The notes beneath the pieces were generated by a model that ran no database searches, was not told the DNA's origin, and saw only the letters and a list, made by a program, of their open reading frames with translations. Below, in pieces: positions 17,341 to 25,435 of a DNA stretch of 39,150 nt. The position numbers were made by a program, and so were the translations under genes. Each line of letters starts with the position of its first letter. Position 1 is the first letter of the stretch. This DNA is from Nitrospirota bacterium (GTDB taxonomy: Bacteria > Nitrospirota > Thermodesulfovibrionia > Thermodesulfovibrionales > JdFR-88), in contig JAJYJS010000017.1 of assembly GCA_021789215.1 (NCBI GenBank), positions 1 through 39,150 of the forward strand, written 5' to 3'.

Positions 17341-18510
17341 ATGTTCGAGCTGGAGGAAGTAAAAAGCGAGTTGGCCAGGATAAAGGTGATCGGAGTCGGC
17401 GGGGCTGGCGGCAACATGGTGAACAACATGATAGCCTCGAACTTAAAGCATGTGGAATTCGCGGCGGTGAACACCGACGCGCAGGCGCTTGGCATCTCCC
17501 TTGCCGCGAGGAAGATTCAGCTTGGCGAGGGTGTGACCAGGGGACTCGGGGCCGGTTCCAAGCCTGACCTGGGCAGGCAGTCCGCCCTCGAAAGCAGGCA
17601 GGAGATCGCCGACGCGCTTGCCGGGGCCGACATGGTCTTCATCACGGCGGGCATGGGCGGAGGCACCGGCACCGGGGCCTCGCCGATAGTGGCGCAGGTG
17701 GCCAAGGAGCTTGGCGCCCTTACGGTCGCGGTCGTCACGAAGCCTTTCTTCTATGAAGGCACCACCAGGAGGCACAATGCCGAGTACGGCATAAAGGAGC
17801 TGGAAAAGTCTGTCGATACCCTGATAGTCATCCCCAACGACAGGATAAGCTATGTGGTCGATAAAGGCACCTCGCTTATTGAATCATTTGCAAAGGCCAA
17901 TGACGTGCTGAGGCAGGCCGTTCAGGGCATATCCGATTTGATAGTGGTGCCCGGCCTCATAAACCTCGATTTCGCCGATGTGAAAACGATAATGGAAAAC
18001 GCCGGAAACGCCGTCATGGGCATGGGTGCGGCATCCGAGGCGAAAGAGGCGGCAAAGAAGGCTATATCGAACCCCCTGCTTGAAAACAACTCCATCGAGG
18101 GGGCAAAGGGCATACTTGTCAACATCACCGGCGGGCTTGAACTTTCGCTCAAGGATGTGGAGGAGTCCGCAAGCATGGTGTACGATTCCGCCCATCCGGA
18201 GGCAAATATCATCTTCGGGGCGGTCATAGACCCCGACCTGAAGGGCGAATGCCGTGTGACGGTCATCGCGACAAGCTTTGCCCCGAGGAAGCAGAAGGTC
18301 GAGATGCCCGAGGTGAAGAAATGGGTCCCCAAGGAGCAGCCCGTATCCGGGCCTAAAAAGGAAGTTGCCGCCAGGCAGCCGGAGATAAACGCTCTCAATT
18401 CCCACAGGATACTTGCCAAGTCGCTCAAAGCGGAGCCCTCGATGCCCTTTGAGGACCCCTTTGACATACCCACTTTCCTGAGGAAAGTGACGGCAAAAGA
18501 GACGAAATAA
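17341..18510 (+). CDS. ftsZ: Cell division GTPase FtsZ
   Basis: FtsZ is the tubulin-like GTPase that forms the Z ring. The tubulin signature GGGTGTG lies at residues 106-112, the T7-loop sequence NLDFADVK in the middle, and the conserved C-terminal peptide DIPTFLRK, which binds FtsA, near the end after a short linker. I start at ATG 17341, 5 nt after GAGGAGG (17329-17335). An upstream in-frame TTG at 17302 would add a lysine-rich tail with no family support. The A-rich 54-bp gap after ftsA is one of the longest in the cluster. The product is 389 aa. Confidence 0.97.
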   Translation: MFELEEVKSELARIKVIGVGGAGGNMVNNMIASNLKHVEFAAVNTDAQALGISLAARKIQLGEGVTRGLGAGSKPDLGRQSALESRQEIADALAGADMVFITAGMGGGTGTGASPIVAQVAKELGALTVAVVTKPFFYEGTTRRHNAEYGIKELEKSVDTLIVIPNDRISYVVDKGTSLIESFAKANDVLRQAVQGISDLIVVPGLINLDFADVKTIMENAGNAVMGMGAASEAKEAAKKAISNPLLENNSIEGAKGILVNITGGLELSLKDVEESASMVYDSAHPEANIIFGAVIDPDLKGECRVTVIATSFAPRKQKVEMPEVKKWVPKEQPVSGPKKEVAARQPEINALNSHRILAKSLKAEPSMPFEDPFDIPTFLRKVTAKETK

Positions 18511-18542
18511 TTCAGGTTCTTTGTTTTCCCCCCACGTAGACA

Positions 18543-18570
18543 GGGGCCCCTTTTCCCCCAAAGGGGCCCC
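18543..18570. terminator. strong hairpin after ftsZ
   Basis: GGGGCCCCTTT (18543-18553) pairs perfectly with AAAGGGGCCCC (18560-18570) around a 6-nt loop. It lies 33 bp after the ftsZ stop and probably ends or attenuates dcw transcription. There is no U-tract, so intrinsic termination is not certain; it could instead protect the 3' end. Confidence 0.5.
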
Positions 18571-18689
18571 ACCCTCCAAGTCCCCATAGACAGCGAGCGT
18601 ATTCCCAGCGGTAGTGTCACTGGGCAAGCGGGCGAATATAAAGGAAATTCCCTGCATCAATATTCCTTGCGGTAATCTTCAATCTTCAA

Positions 18690-18718
18690 TTGACATTTCA
18701 AATGAGGTATGCCATATT
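18690..18718 (+). promoter_or_regulatory. csp promoter
   Basis: TTGACA at 18690-18695 and CATATT at 18713-18718 are separated by 17 bp. The predicted start near 18725 leaves a leader of about 95 nt before the csp ATG, similar in kind to the long leaders of cold-shock genes. Confidence 0.6.
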
Positions 18719-18819
18719 TATTGCATCGGAGTTTTGGTCAAATAAAGGCCAAAGAGAGAACGGCCCGTTTTATTTGCACAATTCCCGAAATAATTTTATT
18801 CAGCAGGAGGACGTACAGA

Positions 18820-19020
18820 ATGTCGAGTGGTTCAGTCAAATGGTTCAATGAAGCCAAGGGGTTCGGTTTCATAACCACGGACGAGGGGAAAGAGGTATTC
18901 GTTCATTTTTCAGCGATCAAGGGCGATGGTTTCAAGACCCTTGCCGAAGGCGAAAAAGTCAATTTTGACATCGAGCAGGGACCTAAAGGCCCCCGCGCCG
19001 TCAACGTTGTCAAGGCCTAA
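18820..19020 (+). CDS. Cold shock protein (CspA family)
   Basis: This 66-residue OB-fold, single-stranded nucleic-acid-binding protein acts as an RNA chaperone. It contains the RNP1-like KGFGFI (about 14-19) and RNP2-like VFVHF (about 27-31) motifs, and GPRAVNVV at the C-terminus. I use ATG 18820, preceded by AGGAGG; the longer open frame from 18709 overlaps the promoter and is not family-like. It is monocistronic, with its own promoter and a strong terminator directly after the stop. The long leader suggests post-transcriptional temperature control, which is inference. Confidence 0.95.
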   Translation: MSSGSVKWFNEAKGFGFITTDEGKEVFVHFSAIKGDGFKTLAEGEKVNFDIEQGPKGPRAVNVVKA

Positions 19021-19034
19021 CCCGTGAAAAAGGG

Positions 19035-19067
19035 GCCCCCGCCTTGCGGGGGCTTTTTTATTTTTTG
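19035..19067 (+). terminator. intrinsic terminator of csp
   Basis: GCCCCCGC (19035-19042) pairs with GCGGGGGC (19046-19053) around a CTT loop and is followed by TTTTTTATTTTTT. It is a textbook Rho-independent terminator 14 bp after the csp stop. Confidence 0.93.
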
Positions 19068-19075
19068 TCCTGCGC

Positions 19076-19081
19076 TATAAT
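19076..19081 (+). promoter_or_regulatory. -10 element for the RRM protein gene
   Basis: A consensus TATAAT lies 25 bp before the ATG at 19107, with GAAGAGGGGG as ribosome-binding site in between. No good -35 is visible at 17 bp, because that position falls in the T-tract of the preceding terminator. Confidence 0.5.
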
Positions 19082-19106
19082 TTAAAAAAACCTGAAGAGG
19101 GGGAAA

Positions 19107-19415
19107 ATGGCCAAGAAAATCTACGTAGGGAATCTGCCTTACTCGGTCGACGACGAAGAATTGAAAGAGATGTTCGCGGGCATGGGCGAAGTGCTTTCCT
19201 CGCGCATTATCAAAGACCCCGCAAGCGGAAGGTCCAAGGGCTTTGGCTTCATCGAGATGAATGACGAGGAGGCCGACGCCGCGATTGCCAAGCTCAATGG
19301 GACGGTCTACAAGGACAGGACGCTCACCGTGAGCGAGGCAAGGCCCAGAGAGGGCGGCAGGCCGGCAGGCGGCCGCGGAGAAAGAGGCGGGAGGAAGCCT
19401 GGCACTTGGAGATAA
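19107..19415 (+). CDS. RRM-domain RNA-binding protein
   Basis: The 102-residue protein has one RNA recognition motif (about 1-80) with RNP2 KIYVGNLPY and RNP1 SKGFGFIEM, followed by a Gly/Arg-rich tail. It resembles the cyanobacterial Rbp and other bacterial glycine-rich RRM proteins, some of them cold-inducible; targets are unknown. Its last 10 nt overlap the TTG start of rpsU, which suggests translational coupling. Bacterial rbp genes next to rpsU are known from cyanobacteria, so the pairing is likely functional. Confidence 0.93.
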   Translation: MAKKIYVGNLPYSVDDEELKEMFAGMGEVLSSRIIKDPASGRSKGFGFIEMNDEEADAAIAKLNGTVYKDRTLTVSEARPREGGRPAGGRGERGGRKPGTWR

Positions 19416-19600
19416 AAGTAAACGGCAACGACATAGAAAAAGCGCTTAAGATATTCAAGCGCGAGGTGCAGAAAGACGGCCTCCTAAAGGAGCTAAGGGA
19501 AAGGCAGTATTACGAAAAACCCTCTGTCAGGTCACGCAGGAAGCAGCGCGAGGCCCTGAAAAAAAAGATGAAAAAGGTAAGGCTGAGGGCTTCGAGATAG
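19406..19600 (+). CDS. rpsU: 30S ribosomal protein bS21
   Basis: The 64-residue, very basic protein matches bS21: an N-terminal KVNGNDIEKALKIFKREV stretch, RERQYYEKPS in the middle and a lysine/arginine-rich C-terminal tail. bS21 binds near the anti-Shine-Dalgarno end of 16S rRNA and helps initiation. The start is TTG at 19406, with GAGGAA at 19391-19396 upstream, lying inside the RRM gene. There is no separate promoter. Confidence 0.92.
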   Translation: MEIKVNGNDIEKALKIFKREVQKDGLLKELRERQYYEKPSVRSRRKQREALKKKMKKVRLRASR

Positions 19601-19656
19601 CCTCTCCGGAAAGAAGAAAAAAACTTCCCCGGTGAATGTTTTTTTTATAATCATTC

Positions 19657-20256
19657 ATGTATTCAAGCGGCGAAAAAGTGGCGTGGGGGAAGATCCGGGA
19701 ACTGGGGCCTGAAAAGATTTCGGCCAGCTCAGGGATATCTTTCATAAACGGCCTTTTCATGGTGCGCTCGCTGGGTATGGATTTCGAGCTGGACCCGGCG
19801 AGTGAGACCATCCGGGCCCTTTCACCACAGGGCGGGGCCATCCTGAAGAAATTTTCCTATTTTTTCAATTATATGGTCTTGTGGTGGCTTGTCTATGCAA
19901 AGGGCACGCCGCCTTCAGGCAGGCTGGTAAGGCCCGCTGACTTAAAGGGCGGGGACATGTTTTTCAGGGGCACTCATACCCTGCCGCTGGACAGGCTTGC
20001 GCAAGTCTATGCCCGCGATGCAGGAAAATTTCTGGAAAGGGCCGGGGAGCTTGGAGGCAGCAAGCGGGAGATGGGCGATGCCGCCGCGGAGCTTATGCCC
20101 GTTCAGGGTTTTTCCCCGGTTGATTTGATACTCTGGCTTGAGGACGAAGAGTTCCCCGCAAGGGCAGACCTCCTTCTGGACGCCTCCATAGAGCACATCC
20201 TTCCCCTGGACATCATCTGGTGCGCCACCATGCTCACCACGCTCGCGATGCTCTAG
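19657..20256 (+). CDS. DUF3786 domain protein
   Basis: This 199-residue protein resembles DUF3786 proteins, found mainly in anaerobes and of unknown function. Support comes from a central FNYMVLWWLVYAKGTPPSGRLV stretch, a following GGDMFFRGTHTLP segment, and the pattern near the C-terminus (DASIEHILPLD). No cysteine cluster or clear catalytic motif is visible. A consensus TATAAT lies only 5 bp before the ATG, so the mRNA may be nearly leaderless; no Shine-Dalgarno is seen. It is followed after 3 bp by the radical SAM gene, so the two probably act together. Confidence 0.7.
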   Translation: MYSSGEKVAWGKIRELGPEKISASSGISFINGLFMVRSLGMDFELDPASETIRALSPQGGAILKKFSYFFNYMVLWWLVYAKGTPPSGRLVRPADLKGGDMFFRGTHTLPLDRLAQVYARDAGKFLERAGELGGSKREMGDAAAELMPVQGFSPVDLILWLEDEEFPARADLLLDASIEHILPLDIIWCATMLTTLAML

Positions 20257-20259
20257 CCG

Positions 20260-21903
20260 ATGGCAAAAAGCCGGAAACTCATCGAAAAGGCGGACGCCCT
20301 CATTAAAAAAGAGAAGGGGACGGTATTCAAGGACCCCGGAGGGAAGTTCAATATCTGCCTTGTTTACCCAAACACCTATCATGTAGGGATGTCCAGCCTG
20401 GGGTTTCAGGGCGTTTACTGCATGCTGAACGCCATGCCGGGGGTGCTTTGTGAAAGGGCATTCCTGCCGGACCCGGAAGACACCGGCGAATACGCGCGCT
20501 CGGGCGCGGAGCTTTTCAGCCTGGAATCCAAAAGGCCGCTCAGGGAATTCGACATGATAGCCTTCTCGGTCTCGTTCGAGAACGATTACCCCAACATCGT
20601 CAGAGCCCTGAGGCTTGCAAACATCCCCGCCAGGGCCGGGGAAAGGGGGCCGAGGGAGCCGCTCCTTGCGCTTGGGGGGATAATGGCGTTCACGAACCCG
20701 GAGCCGCTTGCCGATTTCTTTGATATCGTCTTTGCAGGGGAGGCCGAGGCCATCCTGCCCGGGTTCATTGGTGCCGTCCGGAAATCCTCCGGCAGGGAAG
20801 GCCTCTTTAAAACACTTGCCCGCATGGAAGGCCTCTATCTGCCCTCTCTTTACAAGATAACCTACGGCCCGGACGGGAAAATAAGCCGGAGGGAGGCCGC
20901 CCCCGGAGCGCCTGAGGTGATTGAAAAAAAATACGTTTCCGATTACAGGGATTTCAGGATGAGGCATTGCATCCTGACCCCTGAAACGGAATTTTCGAAC
21001 ATGCGCCTTGTAGAGCTGATGAGGGGCTGCCCCTGGGACTGCGCGTTCTGTCTTACTGGCGAGGTTTACAACCCGCCCCGGAGGAAGCCCAAAGAGGCCA
21101 TCCGGGAGGAGATAGACGAGGCGGTTGCGGCCGGGGAGAGGGTCGGGCTGATAGGGCCGTCCATTTCGGACTATCCGGGGATAAACGAGCTTCTGGATGA
21201 AACCGGGGTGGAGTTTTCAATCACGTCGCTCAGGGCGGGGAAAAAGAGCATAGGGCTCCTGCCCTCCCTGAAGAGGCACAAAAAAACCCTCTCGGTTGCC
21301 GCCGAGGCGGGCACGGACAGGCTCCGCCAGGTTATAAACAAGAAGATATCGGAGCAGGATATACTTGAGACCTCAGGCGCGGTACTGGCCCAGGGCATGA
21401 ACCTGCGGCTTTATTTCATAGCGGGCCTGCCCACCGAGACCGGCGAGGACATAGAGGGCATAGTCGGCCTCGTAAAAAAAATAAGGGCTTCAGCGCCGGC
21501 CGGAAAGATAACGCTGACCGTGAGCACATTCGTGCCAAAACCATTCACATGCTTTCAGTGGCACCCGATGGAATCCCAGGCCGTTGTCAAGGAGAGGCTC
21601 AAGCGCATAAAAAAGGGGCTTTCAGACGTCCCCGGTGTGTCAGTTTTCCATGACGTGCCGAAATACGCCTACATGCAGGGGGTTTTTGCGATGGGCGACC
21701 GGAGGCTTGGGGCCGTGCTGGAGAGGATGGCGGACGGCCTGGACTATAAGCAGGCGTTAAAAGAGACGGGCCTTTCCGGGGATTATTACATCTTCAGGAA
21801 GAAGGGCTTTAACGAGACCCTGCCCTGGGATTTTATAGATACAGGCATGACGAAAAAAACGCTCTGGGAGATGTTTCAAAAGGCCCTTACGGGCCCTCGC
21901 TGA
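20260..21903 (+). CDS. B12-binding-like radical SAM protein
   Basis: The 547-aa protein has an N-terminal cobalamin-binding-like domain (about 28-190, with VYPNTYHVGMSSLGFQ and ALGGIMAFTNPEPL) and a radical SAM core with the [4Fe-4S] motif CPWDCAFC at C257, C261 and C264. Residues LRLYFIAGLPTETGEDI and FVPKPFTCFQWHP are typical of this group, which is related to MiaB/YgiQ-like enzymes; one relative class is fused to a TIGR03936-like domain. The substrate is unknown. It follows DUF3786 by 3 bp, and its last 17 nt overlap the 3' end of the convergent cysK gene. Confidence 0.88.
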   Translation: MAKSRKLIEKADALIKKEKGTVFKDPGGKFNICLVYPNTYHVGMSSLGFQGVYCMLNAMPGVLCERAFLPDPEDTGEYARSGAELFSLESKRPLREFDMIAFSVSFENDYPNIVRALRLANIPARAGERGPREPLLALGGIMAFTNPEPLADFFDIVFAGEAEAILPGFIGAVRKSSGREGLFKTLARMEGLYLPSLYKITYGPDGKISRREAAPGAPEVIEKKYVSDYRDFRMRHCILTPETEFSNMRLVELMRGCPWDCAFCLTGEVYNPPRRKPKEAIREEIDEAVAAGERVGLIGPSISDYPGINELLDETGVEFSITSLRAGKKSIGLLPSLKRHKKTLSVAAEAGTDRLRQVINKKISEQDILETSGAVLAQGMNLRLYFIAGLPTETGEDIEGIVGLVKKIRASAPAGKITLTVSTFVPKPFTCFQWHPMESQAVVKERLKRIKKGLSDVPGVSVFHDVPKYAYMQGVFAMGDRRLGAVLERMADGLDYKQALKETGLSGDYYIFRKKGFNETLPWDFIDTGMTKKTLWEMFQKALTGPR

Positions 21904-22822
21904 TGAAAAGCCCCGTGCTCAGGTATCTTTCGCCCCTGTCGGGGAGGATTACGGCTATTTTTTTGTTCTGGCCGAGCCTCCTGGCCACCTGGAGCGCCGC
22001 AAACATCGCCGCCCCGGAGGATATGCCGCACAAAAGCCCTTCCTTAAGTGAAAGCTCCCTTGCCGTCTGCGCGGCATCCTCGTCTTTTACGGGGATGACC
22101 TCGTCGTAGATTTTGGTGTTGAGTATGCCCGGATAGAACCCCGCGCCTATTCCCGCAATCCTGTGCCTGCCTGGTGCCCCGCCAGAAAGCACGGCGGAAT
22201 AAGCGGGCTCCACGGCAACTATCAGGGTTTCTTTCTTCCTTTCCCTGAACACCTCTCCCACCCCTGTTATCGTGCCGCCCGTGCCCACACCGGCGACAAA
22301 CGCGTCCGGAACTCCTCCAAGCTGTCCGATAATCTCCGGTGCGGTCGTCCTCCTGTGGGCCTCCGGGTTTGCCGGGTTCTCGAACTGGAGCGGCATGAAC
22401 CATCCGGCGTTTTTTTTATCGCGAAGAAGCTCGCAGGCCTTGTCCATTGCCCCGAGCATGCCTTTGTCTGAGGGCGTAAGGACGAGTTCCGCCCCGAAGG
22501 CCTGAAGGAGCTGCCTCCTCTCAAGCGACATCGCTTCGGACATGGTAAGTACTACCTTGTAGCCCTTGAGTCTGCCCACCATCGCAAGCCCGATGCCGGT
22601 GTTTCCGCTTGTGGGCTCTATTATCGTGGAGCCCGGAGCAAGCATGCCCTCTTTCTCCGCGGCCCCTATCATCGAAAGCGCGACCCTGTCCTTGACGGAA
22701 CCGCCGGGGTTCATGCCCTCAAGCTTTGCCCAGACCTCTGCCGAGCCGGGCGGGACAAGACGGGTTATCCTTACAAGCGGGGTGCTGCCTATTAATGAGA
22801 GCGCGTCGATGGCCCTTTTCAT
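21887..22822 (-). CDS. cysK: Cysteine synthase (O-acetylserine sulfhydrylase)
   Basis: This PLP enzyme makes cysteine from O-acetylserine and sulfide. The 311-residue product has the PLP lysine K44 in NPGGSVKDR, the substrate loop PTSGNTGIG, the phosphate-binding GVGTGGTITG, and GISSGAA near the C-terminus. CysK versus CysM or a cystathionine-beta-synthase-like paralogue cannot be settled by eye. On the minus strand it follows the Mor-like gene by 18 bp. The gap has no Shine-Dalgarno but contains TGCTATACT (extended -10) 7 bp before the ATG, so a separate leaderless transcript is possible. Its 3' end overlaps the radical SAM gene tail-to-tail. Confidence 0.93.
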   Translation of the reverse strand: MKRAIDALSLIGSTPLVRITRLVPPGSAEVWAKLEGMNPGGSVKDRVALSMIGAAEKEGMLAPGSTIIEPTSGNTGIGLAMVGRLKGYKVVLTMSEAMSLERRQLLQAFGAELVLTPSDKGMLGAMDKACELLRDKKNAGWFMPLQFENPANPEAHRRTTAPEIIGQLGGVPDAFVAGVGTGGTITGVGEVFRERKKETLIVAVEPAYSAVLSGGAPGRHRIAGIGAGFYPGILNTKIYDEVIPVKDEDAAQTARELSLKEGLLCGISSGAAMFAALQVARRLGQNKKIAVILPDRGERYLSTGLFISEGP

Positions 22823-22840
22823 AAATTGCAGTATAGCATA

Positions 22841-23143
22841 TCAGCCCTTGAGGAGATGGAGCACGGAGTCCGGGATGGAATCCAGGGGCTCTTCCCCCAG
22901 TATCCTCCTGACCTGCCTCTGGGTCAGACCGAAGCGGTTCGAAATGTCCTTTGCCGTGGCGCCCTTTTCATAGGCCCTCCGTATCTCCTCGTCCCTGAGC
23001 CTGCGCTTGAGTGCGTCAAGCCCGTGGATGTAAAGGTACGTCCCCCTGAATGCAATGCCTATCTTGACTGCGGCTTCAAACCCCGCCACCTCCGCAATGC
23101 GCCCCAAATCCCCGCGTAGCCGCTCAGAACGTATCCCCCTCAT
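22841..23143 (-). CDS. Mor-family-like HTH protein
   Basis: The 100-residue protein resembles Mor/C-type regulators of Mu-like phages. A predicted dimerisation part comes first (AEVAGFEAAVKIGIAFRGTYLYIHG), then a C-terminal helix-turn-helix (RDEEIRRAYEKGATAKDISNRFGLTQRQVRRIL). Mor activates the phage middle promoter; here no phage genes follow. It lies directly upstream of cysK on the same strand and is divergent from a phage-type repressor gene 131 bp away. Its role in cysK expression is inference; it may be a domesticated phage regulator. The ATG is preceded by GGAGTC. Confidence 0.75.
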   Translation of the reverse strand: MRGIRSERLRGDLGRIAEVAGFEAAVKIGIAFRGTYLYIHGLDALKRRLRDEEIRRAYEKGATAKDISNRFGLTQRQVRRILGEEPLDSIPDSVLHLLKG

Positions 23144-23192
23144 GATAATGACTCCTTTTGCCGTACGAAAGAGTGTAAAAAATCAAAAAATC

Positions 23193-23221
23193 TTGCATAT
23201 TGTGAGTGGATGCTATATACT
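23193..23221 (+). promoter_or_regulatory. promoter of the CI/S24 repressor gene
   Basis: TTGCAT at 23193-23198 and TATACT at 23216-23221 are 17 bp apart; TG at 23211-23212 could add an extended -10. The predicted start of transcription falls on the palindrome at 23225-23240. Confidence 0.6.
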
Positions 23222-23224
23222 AAT

Positions 23225-23240
23225 TGTGATAATTATCACA
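23225..23240. promoter_or_regulatory. perfect 16-bp palindromic operator
   Basis: TGTGATAATTATCACA is its own reverse complement and begins 4 bp after the -10 element. It is the most likely operator of the CI/S24 repressor and would give autorepression. The half-sites TGTGA-N6-TCACA also match the CRP/FNR-superfamily consensus, so a CRP-like protein could bind instead. Confidence 0.7.
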
Positions 23241-23274
23241 TTATGAAATGTAAAAGTCAAGGGGAAAATTGCGG

Positions 23275-23973
23275 ATGCTGTTGACGGTGGCTGAGATAAT
23301 AGAGTCGATAAAGAGGATGAAGGGCCTCAAGTCGGACAGCGAAGTGGCTTCGGAGCTTGGTTTGAAGCCCCAGACCCTTGCCACCTCCAAGATGAGGGGC
23401 TCCGTGCCTTTTGAGGCCCTTATTTCATTTTGTGATAGAGAGGGCTGTTCACTGGACCTCCTCCTGCGCGGGATGGAGTTGAAAGGGGGAGCCCCGCTTG
23501 TTATAAGGGAGCCCTCAGCCGGGATGGAACCTTCATACCTGATGGTGCCCCTTGTTGATACGGAAGCGGCCGCCGGGATATCCGGGGCCATTCCCGACGA
23601 CTCCATCAGGGACCACTACCCGTTCAAACGGAACTGGATAAAGAAGGTGGCTGGCGGGCTGGGTAAGGAGAGGACAGGCAAACTGGTGCTTGTGCGGGCA
23701 AGGGGGCAGTCCATGCAGCCCACCATCAACGACGGAGAGCTTGTCCTTGTGAACCTGCGCGACCGGTACGAGGTTAAAAACGACGCGGTCTACATCGTCC
23801 GGGGCGCCGACGGCGGGATACTCGTCAAAAGGCTTGTGCAGATAAAATCCGGCCTGCTTTGCCTGAGCGACAACAAGGTCTTCGGAGCGTTCGAGATTTC
23901 CATAAAGCCCGGCCAGTCCGTGGCCGATCACGTGCTGGGAAGGGTCTGCTGGATTGGGCGGGAGCTGGTGTAG
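23275..23973 (+). CDS. CI/S24-type (LexA-like) repressor
   Basis: The 232-residue protein has an N-terminal phage-CI-type HTH (SDSEVASELGLKPQTLATSK, then MRGSVPFEALISFC). A C-terminal S24 peptidase domain has the Ser-Lys dyad: Ser in GQSMQP (about S146) and Lys in ILVKRL (about K185). An AAAG sequence near residue 96 could be the self-cleavage Ala-Gly site. Such repressors are inactivated by RecA-stimulated autoproteolysis in SOS-regulated phages. I use ATG 23275; a TTG at 23269 is also possible, as AAGGGG lies 4 nt before it. It is divergent from the Mor-like gene, with no other phage genes around. Confidence 0.88.
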   Translation: MLLTVAEIIESIKRMKGLKSDSEVASELGLKPQTLATSKMRGSVPFEALISFCDREGCSLDLLLRGMELKGGAPLVIREPSAGMEPSYLMVPLVDTEAAAGISGAIPDDSIRDHYPFKRNWIKKVAGGLGKERTGKLVLVRARGQSMQPTINDGELVLVNLRDRYEVKNDAVYIVRGADGGILVKRLVQIKSGLLCLSDNKVFGAFEISIKPGQSVADHVLGRVCWIGRELV

Positions 23974-24011
23974 GAAAGCAGGCCCGCGCAAAAACATCCG
24001 TGAAGAAACGT

Positions 24012-25429
<1,418 letters not shown>

Positions 25430-25435
25430 TTATTT

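Larger units (their letters stand above)
18511..18819. other. ftsZ-csp intergenic region
   Basis: No gene is seen in this 309-bp stretch. It holds a strong GC hairpin (18543-18570), a smaller imperfect inverted repeat (CCCAG/CTGGG near 18603-18620), the csp promoter (18690-18718) and about 95 nt of csp leader. Confidence 0.6.
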
